Source of the DNA: an uncultured Clostridia bacterium
GTDB lineage: Bacteria > Bacillota > Clostridia > TANB77 > CAG-508
Reading direction: 5' to 3'
Assembly (NCBI GenBank): GCA_948857205.1
Contig: CAQPRV010000129.1
Coordinates: 1 to 14,254, forward strand
Length of the DNA stretch: 14,254 nucleotides
Position 1 is the stretch's first letter. Every line of letters starts with the position of its first letter. A program made the position numbers and the translations under genes. This document shows, piece by piece, positions 7,518 to 14,254 of the stretch. The notes under the pieces were generated by a model. That model was not told the origin of the DNA. It worked only from the letters and a program-made list of their open reading frames with translations, and ran no database searches.

Positions 7518-7592
7518 ATGACAGTAGTAGTAAGAAAAGTTCCTAAATTCTTAAGAGGATTTGTTAAATTAATATTTGGAATTAAAGATTAA
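7518..7592 (+). CDS. spoVM: SpoVM-like spore coat anchoring peptide
   Basis: 24 residues with a strong AAGGAGGG ribosome site 6 bases before ATG. The core RKVPKFLRGFVKLIFG lines up with B. subtilis SpoVM (KLPKFLGGIVRAMLG): the conserved Pro, the K-F-L after it, the Gly and the amphipathic helix pattern. In B. subtilis this peptide recognises the curved forespore membrane and anchors SpoIVA to start coat assembly. In B. subtilis spoVM also sits a few genes after rpe, so the neighbourhood supports the call. Its presence implies a spore-forming host. Confidence 0.87.
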   Translation: MTVVVRKVPKFLRGFVKLIFGIKD

Positions 7593-7596
7593 GAAT

Positions 7597-7633
7597 AAAA
7601 AATACGAATTTTAATAATGAATTCGTATTTTTT
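7597..7633 (+). terminator. Intrinsic terminator after spoVM
   Basis: Perfect 14-base stem AAAAAATACGAATT / AATTCGTATTTTTT around a 9-base loop, ending in T bases, 4 bases after the spoVM stop. Confidence 0.9.
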
Positions 7634-7667
7634 ATATTTAATTAATAAAAAGAAAACATAAAAAACA

Positions 7668-7696
7668 TAGACAAAAATCATAAAGAGTAGTACAAT
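7668..7696 (+). promoter_or_regulatory. Sigma-A-type promoter for the ABC exporter operon
   Basis: -35 TAGACA (7668-7673) and -10 TACAAT (7691-7696) with a 17-base spacer. The predicted start near 7703 lies only about 15 bases before the small ORF at 7718. Confidence 0.55.
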
Positions 7697-7717
7697 GGCT
7701 AAGATTATGCTACAAAA

Positions 7718-7822
7718 ATGATAAATATTTCGAACGAAGAAATAGACAAATTACTAGGAGAAACAGTATCAGATATGTTAAAAGGGTTTAAACAAATAAA
7801 GGGGGAAAAGGAAAGTGAATAA
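7718..7822 (+). CDS. Possible 34-residue leader ORF overlapping the ABC ATPase start
   Basis: ATG opens a 34-residue acidic/basic peptide, MINISNEEIDKLLGE then TVSDMLKGFKQIKGEKESE, ending at TAA 7820-7822. It overlaps the GTG start of the ATPase by 8 bases, so it could couple translation to it. There is no good ribosome site, and the transcript would be nearly leaderless. The sequence looks helical and protein-like, but I recognise no family. It may be a real small gene, a coupling leader, or chance. Confidence 0.4.
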   Translation: MINISNEEIDKLLGETVSDMLKGFKQIKGEKESE

Positions 7823-8754
7823 AATTATTGAGGTAAAAAATCTAACTAAGCAATATAAAGAATTAAAAGCAATAGATGATTTATCTTTTGAAGTACAAGA
7901 AGGAGAAATCTTAGGATTACTTCGGACCAAATGGAAGTGGAAAATCAACAACAATAAATTGTATATTATCTTTATTAAAATTCAGTAAAGGGGAAATAAA
8001 AATTTTTGAAAAAACCATGAAACCAGATGCATATGACATAAAAGCAAAAATAGGAGTAATATTTCAAGATGTTGCAGTATTTGAAGAGTTAACAGTATAT
8101 GAAAATATAGATTATTTTTGTGGATTATACATAAAGGATAAAAATAAAAGAAAAGAATATATAGAAGATGCAATAGAACTAGTTGGATTAGGAGAGTTTA
8201 GAAAATTCTATCCAAAACAATTATCTGGTGGATTACTTAGAAGACTAAACATAGCATGTGGAATTGCACATAAACCGAAATTAATATTTTTAGATGAACC
8301 AACAGTTGCAGTTGATCCGCAAAGTAGAAACAACATATTAGATGGAATAAAAAAATTAAGAGATAAAGGAGCAACAATAGTATATACAACACATTATATG
8401 GAAGAAGTTGAAATAATTTGTGATAGAGTAATAATACTAGACAAAGGTAAAATACTTGCTAGTGGAACAACAGATGAACTAAAAGAATTAGCAAAAATAG
8501 AAGAAAAAGTTACAGTAGAAGTAAATAAATTAGATAATAAATATTTAGAGAAATTAAGAGAAATAAAAGAAGTAGATGAAGTAACCTATGATGGAAACCT
8601 TTTACTTATTACATATAATAAAGGCAAAAACAACTTAGTAGAACTAATAGAGTATTTAAAGAGAGAGAACATAAACTATAACAAAATATATTCAGAAAGA
8701 CCAACACTAAATGATGTATTTTTAGAATTAACAGGAAAGGAACTTAGAGACTAA
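7815..8754 (+). CDS. ABC-2 type exporter ATP-binding protein, +1 frameshift at CGG
   Basis: Restored length is 312 residues, typical of DrrA/NatA-like ATPases. GTG start with ribosome site GGGGGAAAAGG. Motifs: Walker A GPNGSGKST (37-45), Q-loop VIFQD (Gln84), signature LSGGLLRRL (136-144, an unusual form of LSGGMKRRL), Walker B LIFLDEP (Asp160, Glu161), D-loop VAVDP, and switch His193 in TTHYMEE. A C-terminal domain follows. Frame 0 would run past the Walker A site and stop at 7988. Skipping C7923 in CTT-C-GGA-CCA gives Leu-Gly-Pro-Asn, where the Gly is the first Walker A glycine. Without the shift no nucleotide-binding site exists. Its stop overlaps the permease start by one base. The transported substrate is unknown. 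Confidence 0.93.
7923..7926 (+). other. In-frame CGG-A: +1 frameshift site in the ABC ATPase
   Basis: Frame-0 codons are TTA-CTT-CGG (7917-7925). Skipping C7923 gives CTT-(C)-GGA-CCA-AAT and restores the Walker A motif. CTT followed by a poorly read codon resembles the layout of the prfB shift site (CTT-TGA-C), where the P-site tRNA-Leu slips by one base. Confidence 0.7.
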
Positions 8755-9935
8755 TGTTTATACATAATTTTAAATATGCCTTTAAAACTCTCTCTAGAAA
8801 TAGAATATTAATATTTTGGACCTTTGCCTTTCCAATAATATTAGGAACATTTTTTAAAATGGCCTTTTCAAATATCGAAAATAGCGAAAAGTTAGAAATT
8901 ATAAATATAGCAATAATAGAAAATCAAGACTTTAAAGAAAACGAAATATTTAAAGAAGCCTTTAAAACACTTAGTGATGAAAATAATGAAGATAGATTAT
9001 TTAATACAAAATATACTACAGAAGAAGAAGCAAAAAAGCTATTAGAAGAGGACGAAATAGATGGATTTATAATATTAAAAGAAGATGAACCAAAAGTAGT
9101 ATTTAAAGAAAGTGGAATTAATCAAACTATATTAAAATATGTTACTGAAGAAATAATAGGAACAAGTAATATAGTTGGAAATCTTGCAGAAGACGAAATC
9201 AAAAAAGAAATAATGTCAGGAAATTATAATATAGATTATGAAAAGATATATAAAAATCTTGTAGATCTTGCAGAAAATCAGGACACAAAAATAAATAATA
9301 TATCAAGTAATAATTTAAGCTATACAATGATAGAATTTTATACTTTAATTGCAATGGCATGTTTATATGGTGGAATACTTGGTATGGTAGCAATAAATCA
9401 AAATTTAGCAAATATGAGTAATAATGGAAAAAGAGTGTCTGTGGCTCCAATACCTAAAGTAAAGGTGATTTTAAGTAGTGTACTAGCTTCATATATCACT
9501 CAATTAATATGTCTATTGCTTTTATTTTTATTTACTATTTTTATTTTAAAAGTTGACTTTGGAAATAATTTACCATTAATTATTTTATTAGCGATATCTG
9601 GAAGTTTTGCAGGACTATCAATGGGATTAGCAATTGGAACTATATTTAAAACAAATGAAAATATAAAAACAGGTATAGTAGTTTCTGTAACAATGTTAGG
9701 ATGTTTCCTATCAGGAATGATGGGTATTACTATGAAATATATTGTAGATAAAAATCTTCCAATTATTAATAAAATAAATCCTGCTAGTATGATAACAGAT
9801 GGATTTTATTCTTTATATTATTATGATACTTTAGATAGGTATTTCTTTAATATAGTAAGCTTAATAGTTTTTGCAGTTATTATGATAGGAATTTCATTTT
9901 ATAGTATAAGGAGGCAAAAATATGACAGTATTTAA
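8754..9935 (+). CDS. ABC-2 type exporter permease (first subunit)
   Basis: 393 residues. Layout is the ABC-2 membrane pattern: one N-terminal helix (about 18-37), a large extracytoplasmic region (about 40-190) rich in Glu/Asn/Lys, then about five helices (roughly 193-215, 240-265, 270-298, 305-330, 360-385), with a basic C-terminal tail (SIRRQKYDSI). It overlaps the ATPase stop by one base and the next permease by 14 bases, so the three are co-translated. It pairs with the second permease to form the channel. Substrate (drug, peptide or ion) cannot be told from the sequence. Confidence 0.9.
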   Translation: MFIHNFKYAFKTLSRNRILIFWTFAFPIILGTFFKMAFSNIENSEKLEIINIAIIENQDFKENEIFKEAFKTLSDENNEDRLFNTKYTTEEEAKKLLEEDEIDGFIILKEDEPKVVFKESGINQTILKYVTEEIIGTSNIVGNLAEDEIKKEIMSGNYNIDYEKIYKNLVDLAENQDTKINNISSNNLSYTMIEFYTLIAMACLYGGILGMVAINQNLANMSNNGKRVSVAPIPKVKVILSSVLASYITQLICLLLLFLFTIFILKVDFGNNLPLIILLAISGSFAGLSMGLAIGTIFKTNENIKTGIVVSVTMLGCFLSGMMGITMKYIVDKNLPIINKINPASMITDGFYSLYYYDTLDRYFFNIVSLIVFAVIMIGISFYSIRRQKYDSI

Positions 9936-11070
9936 AACCTTTTTAAAAGTATTAAATAAATGTAAAGTGCCAATTTTATTATATTCAGTAATGTTAATTT
10001 TGTTTAGTGCCTTTAATATGCAAACAAGTGAAACAAATATGAATTTTATTGCTAGTAAACCTGATGTATTAATTATTAATGAAGATGAAGAAGAAGGAAT
10101 TACTAAAAATCTTATAGAATATATAAAACAAAATAGTAATACAAAAGAAGTTGAGCAAACAGAAGAAGCTATTAAGGATGCTTTATTTTATAGAGAAGTA
10201 AATTATATTATTTATATACCACAAGATTATCGAAAAGAGTTTTTAGAAGGTAAAAATCCTGAAATAAAAATAGAAAGTACAGGAGATTATCAAGCAAGTC
10301 TTGCAGAAATGATGCTAGAAAGATATATAAAAGTTGCAAATACCTATCAGAAAAACTATGATTCAGAAGAAGTATTATTAAATAAAATTAATGATACTTT
10401 ATCAAAACAATCAAAGGTAGAAATTACATCTAAACTGGATACAGAGAATATAGAAAAAGCAACCTTTTACTATAATTTTGCAAATTATAGTATTTTAGCA
10501 GGATGTGTATATGTAATTTGTTTAATACTTTCAAGCTTTAAAGAACAAAAAGTTGCAAAGAGAACCTTAATTAGTAGTACAAATTATAAAAAGTATAATA
10601 GAATGCTTTTATTATCTAATTTATTATTTGCCTGTTGTTTATGGATTTTTTATGCGATTTTAAGTTTTATATTGATTGGAAAAGTAATGTTTACTTTACA
10701 TGGACTAATTTATATTGTAAATTCTTTTATTTTTACAATTTGTGCAGTAACAATTGCATTTTTAATTGGTAATTTAGTAAATAATAAAAATGCAATAAAT
10801 GGAATTGTAAATGTAATAGCTTTAGGTTCTTGTTTTTTATGTGGTGCTTTTGTACCAATGGAAATGTTACCTGATTCTGTATTAAAAATTGCACATGTAT
10901 TACCATCTTATTATTATATAAGTAATAATGAATTGATTAAAGGATTAGAAGTAATTAATTTTGAGACCTTGAAACCAATCTTGACTAATATGGCAATTAT
11001 TATTGTGTTCTCAATTTTATTTATTTTAATTACAAATATTATTAGTAAGAGGAAAAGAAAAATAGGATAA
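9922..11070 (+). CDS. ABC-2 type exporter permease (second subunit)
   Basis: 382 residues, with the same fold as its upstream neighbour: N-terminal helix (about 16-33), a large outer domain (about 38-180), then five or so helices, including SCFLCGAFVPMEMLP and a C-terminal helix before KRKRKIG. Ribosome site GGAGG sits inside the end of the first permease. The two permeases resemble each other in layout but are clearly diverged, suggesting an old duplication and a heterodimeric channel. Confidence 0.9.
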   Translation: MTVFKTFLKVLNKCKVPILLYSVMLILFSAFNMQTSETNMNFIASKPDVLIINEDEEEGITKNLIEYIKQNSNTKEVEQTEEAIKDALFYREVNYIIYIPQDYRKEFLEGKNPEIKIESTGDYQASLAEMMLERYIKVANTYQKNYDSEEVLLNKINDTLSKQSKVEITSKLDTENIEKATFYYNFANYSILAGCVYVICLILSSFKEQKVAKRTLISSTNYKKYNRMLLLSNLLFACCLWIFYAILSFILIGKVMFTLHGLIYIVNSFIFTICAVTIAFLIGNLVNNKNAINGIVNVIALGSCFLCGAFVPMEMLPDSVLKIAHVLPSYYYISNNELIKGLEVINFETLKPILTNMAIIIVFSILFILITNIISKRKRKIG

Positions 11071-11078
11071 TATAAGTA

Positions 11079-11132
11079 TAAGACTATTAAGTTAGGAATA
11101 AATATTTAATTTATTTTTAATTAATAGTCTTA
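11079..11132 (+). terminator. Long-loop inverted repeat after the ABC operon
   Basis: TAAGACTATTAA (11079-11090) is an exact inverse of TTAATAGTCTTA (11121-11132), with a 30-base loop. It begins 9 bases past the permease stop. It may terminate the operon, although there is no good T run, and it runs straight into the hairpin repeat. Confidence 0.5.
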
Positions 11133-11136
11133 AATT

Positions 11137-11213
11137 TATTTATATAATAGGAAAGTTATACTTTTCTATTATATAAATAAGCTGCAATCGTTAGCCATTT
11201 GAGATTTTTTCCT
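11137..11213 (+). repeat. Hairpin repeat, copy B (direct copy at 4841-4919)
   Basis: Hairpin arms TATATAATAG (11141-11150) and CTATTATATA (11166-11175), then a tail agctgcaatcgttagcc and atttgagatttttt. It matches copy A in order and orientation. The loop differs by two bases and a few substitutions lie in the tail. The arms contain a -10-like TATAAT on both strands. Confidence 0.8.
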
Positions 11214-11285
11214 TACAGTCAAAAACTCAAATCGGGTGAGAACAAATTAATGAAAATCTTTGATTTTCTTAGTTGTTGTTTTTTA
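11177..11285 (+). ncRNA. Possible small structured RNA between the ABC and sigma operons
   Basis: After hairpin repeat B come two further stems. ATTTGAGATTTTT (11197-11209) pairs with AAAAACTCAAAT (11221-11232) with one bulge. GAAAATC (11252-11258) pairs with GATTTTC (11262-11268), flanked by AACAA/TTGTT and followed by a T run (to 11284), which looks like an intrinsic terminator. Between them is a less AT-rich piece, atcgggtgagaac. No ORF fits. This could be a small RNA ending in its own terminator or a leader of an upstream transcript. The rest of the 385-base gap (11286-11455) shows no clear feature except weak AT-rich promoter-like words and a GGAGGGG at 11394-11400. Confidence 0.4.
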
Positions 11286-11455
11286 AGAGATTGCTATATG
11301 TATTTTTTAATGCAATAATAATATATAATAAAATATGAAAAAAATAAAAAAATTTGAAACCAAAAGGTAATTTACTTTGTATTAATAGTAATAGGAGGGG
11401 AAGGTTGAAAAATAATTATAATTTTTTTCCAACCAGATTTGTGCCTTAGGAAGGA

Positions 11456-11956
11456 ATGAAATTAAATATGCAAAAAAAAGAAAATGTAGAAGAAATAATA
11501 GAAAAATATGCAGACATAGTATATAGAATTGCACTAACAAGATGTAAAACAATAGAAAATGCAGAAGATATATTTCAAGATGTTTTTATAAAATATAGCG
11601 AAAAAAAGCCAAATTTTAAAAGTGAAGAACATCAAAAGGCATGGTTCATACGTGTAACTATTAATCTAACAAAAAATATAAATAAATCTGCATGGAATCA
11701 AAAAATAGTTTCCTTAGATGAAAATATTTCCTTTGAAAATACAGAAAAACAAGAAGTATTTTCTATTGTAAACCAGTTACCTCTAAATTATAAAACGGTA
11801 ATCTATTTATTATATTATGAAGGCTACAAAGTAAAAGAAATAGCTAAGTTAATGAAGAAAAAAGAAGGAACAATAAAAACTTGGTTATTTAGAGCAAGAG
11901 AAATGTTAAAGGAAAAATTGGAAGGAGGTTTTGAAGATGAATATAGAAAAATATAA
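11456..11956 (+). CDS. RNA polymerase sigma-70 family (ECF-like) sigma factor
   Basis: 166 residues with the two domains of an extracytoplasmic-function sigma factor: region 2 (about 13-78, with ENAEDIFQDVFIKY and HQKAWFIRVTINLTKN) and region 4 (about 108-155, with LPLNYKTVIYLLYYEGYKVKEIAKLM and a helix-turn-helix ending KTWLFRAREML). There is no region 1 or 3. The start at 11456 has AGGAAGG very close; ATG 11468 is an alternative start, 4 residues shorter. The gene overlaps the beta-propeller gene by 20 bases, and the downstream membrane protein is a good candidate for its regulator. Target genes are unknown; autoregulation is common in this class but no clear promoter pair was found. Confidence 0.92.
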   Translation: MKLNMQKKENVEEIIEKYADIVYRIALTRCKTIENAEDIFQDVFIKYSEKKPNFKSEEHQKAWFIRVTINLTKNINKSAWNQKIVSLDENISFENTEKQEVFSIVNQLPLNYKTVIYLLYYEGYKVKEIAKLMKKKEGTIKTWLFRAREMLKEKLEGGFEDEYRKI

Positions 11957-13856
11957 AAGTGAACTTGACAAAATTAAAGTAACAAAAGCTTTAAAAAATA
12001 GAACTTTAGAAAAAATACAACAAAATAGAAAAACGAATATCGGATATACAAAATATGTAGTAGGTTTTGCAATGTTTATTTTGGTGTTTTCTTTTAGTTT
12101 TATTTATTATAACAAAGGAAATGAGCCAGCTTCAACAAAGGTAATACCAGAAACAAAAATATCAAAGGTAAAAAATGATTTACCTAGATTTAAAGATATA
12201 AAGGAACTAAAAGACGTCTTAAAAAAAGCTCAAAATAAGTCAAATAAATTAATTACAGAGGATTTTGTTGCAGTTACAGAAGCAATTAATTCAGGAACAA
12301 CCAAACAAGAGGCAAAAACAGATAATTTTTCAAAGACAAATGTACAAGTATCAAATGTAGATGAAGCAGATATTGTAAAAACAGATGGTGAATATATTTA
12401 CTATATTTCAGAACAAAAAGTATATATAATAAAATCAGATAACTTAGAAATTTTATCAAAAATAGAAATAGAAGAAAAAAATGAAAAATTTTATCCAAAA
12501 GAATTATATATAAAAGAAGATAGACTAGTAATTTTAGGAAATAGTCAGGATTTTTTTGAAGAAAAGAAAAGAAGAAATTATGAAGAAACAATAGATACAT
12601 CTATAATTTATTCTAGTAGCATGGCTAAAGCCTTAACATATGATATTTCTAATAAGAGTAATATAAAATTAATTAGAACAGTAGGGTTAGATGGCAATTA
12701 TATACAATCAAGAAGGATAGGAGATAATATTTACTTTATTAGTAACAAAACACCTTGTTATGATACAAAAATGGAAGATGATATTCTTCTACCATGTGTA
12801 AAAGATACAAATAGTACACAAGAAAAAAAGACAATTCCTTGTACAGATATAGCATATTTTAAAGATACTGAAAGCTACAATTATATGATAGTAGCAGGGT
12901 TTAATATTTATGATAATAAAGAAGTAAATACTGAAACTTTTTTTGGAGCAAGTGATACTATTTATGCAAGTGAAGAAAATTTATATATTACACAACAAAT
13001 TTATAAAAGTGGTTTTCTTTCAGATAAATCAGAAAATATTATATATAAATTTAATATGAAAGATTCGCAAATTCAATTGCAGTGTAAAGCAAATATAGAT
13101 GGATATTTGAATAATCAATTTTCAATGGATGAATATGATGGAAAATTAAGAATTGCTACTACCTCCTATGACAATGAGAATACAACAAATCAATTATTTA
13201 TATTAGATGAAAATTTAAAAGAAATTGGGACTATAAAGGATTTAGCAAAAGGTGAAAAGATATATTCTGTTAGATTTCTTGGAAAAGTAGGATATATTGT
13301 GACTTTTGAACAAATAGATCCACTATTTGTAATAGATTTATCAAATCCAAAAAATCCAGTTGTTAAAGGACAATTAAAAATTCCAGGATATAGTAGTTAC
13401 TTACATCCATATGATGAAACACATATTATAGGTATTGGTTATAATACTAAATCAAATGGACATGGAGGAGTTACTAAGGGAAGTATGAAAATGTCTATGT
13501 TCGATGTCTCTGATTTAGAAAATCCAAGGGAGATGTTTAATATAAGTATTGGTCAAGCTTATGTTGATTCTGAAATTATTTATAATCATAAGGCTTTATT
13601 TTATAACAAAGATAAAGAGTTAATTGGTTTCCCAGTTAATTCGTATAATTATTATGATAAAGAACGTAGAGATGGTTTCGCTATTTTTAAAATTGATTTA
13701 GATAATGGTTTTGAAAAAGTTGGAGATATTAAACGAGATACTTATAATATTGATAGAGCAATTTATATTGGTGATAAATTTTATACTTTATCCCATAATC
13801 AAGTTGCATTATATGATTTGAATACGTTTGAAAAAATTAAACAGATAAAATTATAA
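11937..13856 (+). CDS. Membrane-anchored extracellular beta-propeller protein, possible sigma regulator
   Basis: 639 residues from ATG 11937, which has GGAGG 9 bases upstream; an in-frame TTG at 11931 is less likely. The cytoplasmic N-terminus (1-38, MNIEKYKSELDKIKVTKALK and on) is short and helical, like anti-sigma N-termini. One membrane helix spans about 39-58. The rest is outside the cell and matches the secreted beta-propeller family (Pfam Beta_propel), with the hallmark NVQVSNVDEADIVKTDGEYI near 135-155 and repeated blade-like strands. Overlap with the sigma gene indicates tight coupling. Such sigma/propeller pairs occur in Clostridia; that this protein inhibits the sigma factor is inference from the layout. 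Confidence 0.88.
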   Translation: MNIEKYKSELDKIKVTKALKNRTLEKIQQNRKTNIGYTKYVVGFAMFILVFSFSFIYYNKGNEPASTKVIPETKISKVKNDLPRFKDIKELKDVLKKAQNKSNKLITEDFVAVTEAINSGTTKQEAKTDNFSKTNVQVSNVDEADIVKTDGEYIYYISEQKVYIIKSDNLEILSKIEIEEKNEKFYPKELYIKEDRLVILGNSQDFFEEKKRRNYEETIDTSIIYSSSMAKALTYDISNKSNIKLIRTVGLDGNYIQSRRIGDNIYFISNKTPCYDTKMEDDILLPCVKDTNSTQEKKTIPCTDIAYFKDTESYNYMIVAGFNIYDNKEVNTETFFGASDTIYASEENLYITQQIYKSGFLSDKSENIIYKFNMKDSQIQLQCKANIDGYLNNQFSMDEYDGKLRIATTSYDNENTTNQLFILDENLKEIGTIKDLAKGEKIYSVRFLGKVGYIVTFEQIDPLFVIDLSNPKNPVVKGQLKIPGYSSYLHPYDETHIIGIGYNTKSNGHGGVTKGSMKMSMFDVSDLENPREMFNISIGQAYVDSEIIYNHKALFYNKDKELIGFPVNSYNYYDKERRDGFAIFKIDLDNGFEKVGDIKRDTYNIDRAIYIGDKFYTLSHNQVALYDLNTFEKIKQIKL

Positions 13857-13880
13857 TTGTTGTTTTATTTAATATGATAT

Positions 13881-13917
13881 AAAGGGATTTCTTTGGTAAG
13901 GAATCCTTTTAGTTTTT
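13881..13917 (+). terminator. Intrinsic terminator after the sigma operon
   Basis: AAAGGGATTTC pairs, with a bulge, with GGAATCCTTT around a short loop, then TTAGTTTTT. It begins 24 bases past the stop codon. Confidence 0.75.
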
Positions 13918-13930
13918 GTGTAAAAAAATA

Positions 13931-13959
13931 TTGACATATAAACGAATGTTTGATATAAA
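13931..13959 (+). promoter_or_regulatory. Strong sigma-A promoter reading into the right-hand repeat
   Basis: Perfect TTGACA (13931-13936), 17-base spacer, TATAAA (13954-13959). The predicted start, near 13966, is almost exactly where similarity to repeat copy 1 begins. No coding start lies close by, so the product is either an RNA or a long-leader transcript that continues out of the window. Confidence 0.7.
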
Positions 13960-13965
13960 AATAAA

Positions 13966-14151
13966 AAGGTTACAATTCAGTAAATTGTTGTTGAGCTAAG
14001 CTACCTAAGACTTACAAATCTTGATTTTTATGGTAGATAATTAAATAAAGGAAAGAAAAATATCTAAAATATTTATGAAAATTCGAATGCAACTGGAAAA
14101 TATTTAGAAATTATTATCATATAAAATGAGGGATGTTCAAGGCAAAACTAC
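13966..14151 (+). repeat. Copy 2 of the inverted intergenic repeat (partner at 1-188)
   Basis: Matches the reverse complement of 1-188: diverged in 13966 to about 14050, nearly identical in 14050-14151, and identical over the last 70 bases or so. Possible RNA stems: TCTAAAATATTT (14063-14074) with AAATATTTAGA (14098-14108); CTACC...GGTAG around 14000-14035 enclosing an AAGA/TCTT hairpin. A promoter abuts its left edge. It may be a multicopy structured RNA or the leader of a multicopy unit. Confidence 0.85.
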
Positions 14152-14254
14152 ACTATTATCCATTTCTCATAAATTCCTCGGCTACCTTTCGTTACGTCAA
14201 CAAATTCTATAACAAAAGTCACAACTATACCCGAAGACAGCGGTTCCATATACA
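14152..14254. other. GC-richer stretch at the window edge, unidentified
   Basis: The last 100 bases are visibly richer in G and C than the rest of the window. On the minus strand a frame open to the edge reads MEPLSSGIVVTFVIEFVDV and ends at a TAG at 14148-14150; on the plus strand MRDVQGKTTLLSISHKF and on is open from 14129 to a TAA near 14213. I cannot tell whether either is translated. It looks like the edge of a mobile element, multicopy gene or stable RNA continuing outside. Confidence 0.35.

Noticed and set aside
11177..11285. T-box riboswitch, because of the words cgggtgagaac followed by a terminator
   Set aside because: The match to the T-box core is partial, there is no specifier stem, and the downstream gene is a sigma factor, not an aminoacyl-tRNA or amino-acid gene.
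11340..11400. ECF-type promoter (TGAAACC near 11354) for the sigma operon
   Set aside because: No convincing -10 element lies at the right distance, so I do not list it as a feature.
1..14254. CRISPR array
   Set aside because: No regularly spaced repeats are present; the repeats seen are a single inverted pair, a single direct pair and a short in-gene tandem.
13857..14254. tRNA or rRNA gene at the right end
   Set aside because: No cloverleaf, no CCA end and no recognisable 16S/23S/5S words were found within the window.

Overview
The window looks like chromosome from a spore-forming, very AT-rich Firmicute, most likely an uncultured Clostridia lineage. The reasons are strong GGAGG-type ribosome sites, near-exclusive A/T-ending codons, a SpoVM-like sporulation peptide, and the gene block stp-prkC-rsgA-rpe with spoVM nearby, which echoes the prpC-prkC-cpgA-rpe...spoVM neighbourhood of Bacillus subtilis.

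Layout. 1-188 is one copy of a repeat whose partner lies inverted at 13966-14151. 353-4760 (+) is the stp, prkC, rsgA, rpe cluster: a Ser/Thr phosphatase and PASTA kinase pair, a ribosome-assembly GTPase and a pentose-phosphate epimerase. 4923-7149 (-) holds a secreted/membrane bactofilin-like protein, a 41-residue Cys-rich protein and endonuclease III. 7350-7592 (+) encodes a small membrane protein and the SpoVM-like peptide. 7718-11070 (+) is an ABC-2 type exporter operon (ATPase plus two permeases) behind its own promoter. 11071-11455 is non-coding and contains a hairpin repeat (second copy at 4841-4919) and a possible small RNA. 11456-13856 (+) is a sigma factor overlapping a membrane-anchored beta-propeller protein that may regulate it. 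13857-14254 holds a terminator, a strong promoter and the second end repeat.

Most striking observation. Three genes (stp, the ABC ATPase and the bactofilin-like gene) are each split by one extra base, and each split falls at the same place: an in-frame CGG codon followed by A, where skipping the C and reading GGA (Gly) restores the protein. In the ATPase the restored Gly is the first glycine of the Walker A motif; in stp it falls at a conserved Gly. A by-eye scan of about 4,100 codons found no other in-frame CGG. The same letters out of frame cause no frame break. CGA and CGT are still used as Arg. This suggests that CGG is an unassigned or very poorly read codon here and that ribosomes shift +1 at CGG-A, or read CGGA as a four-base glycine codon. 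A repeated sequencing artefact is the main alternative. Under this model all three genes are functional, not pseudogenes.

Other points: both end repeats are oriented outward, and the right-hand one starts at the predicted transcription start of a strong promoter, so it may be a transcribed element or the leader of a multicopy unit lying outside the window.
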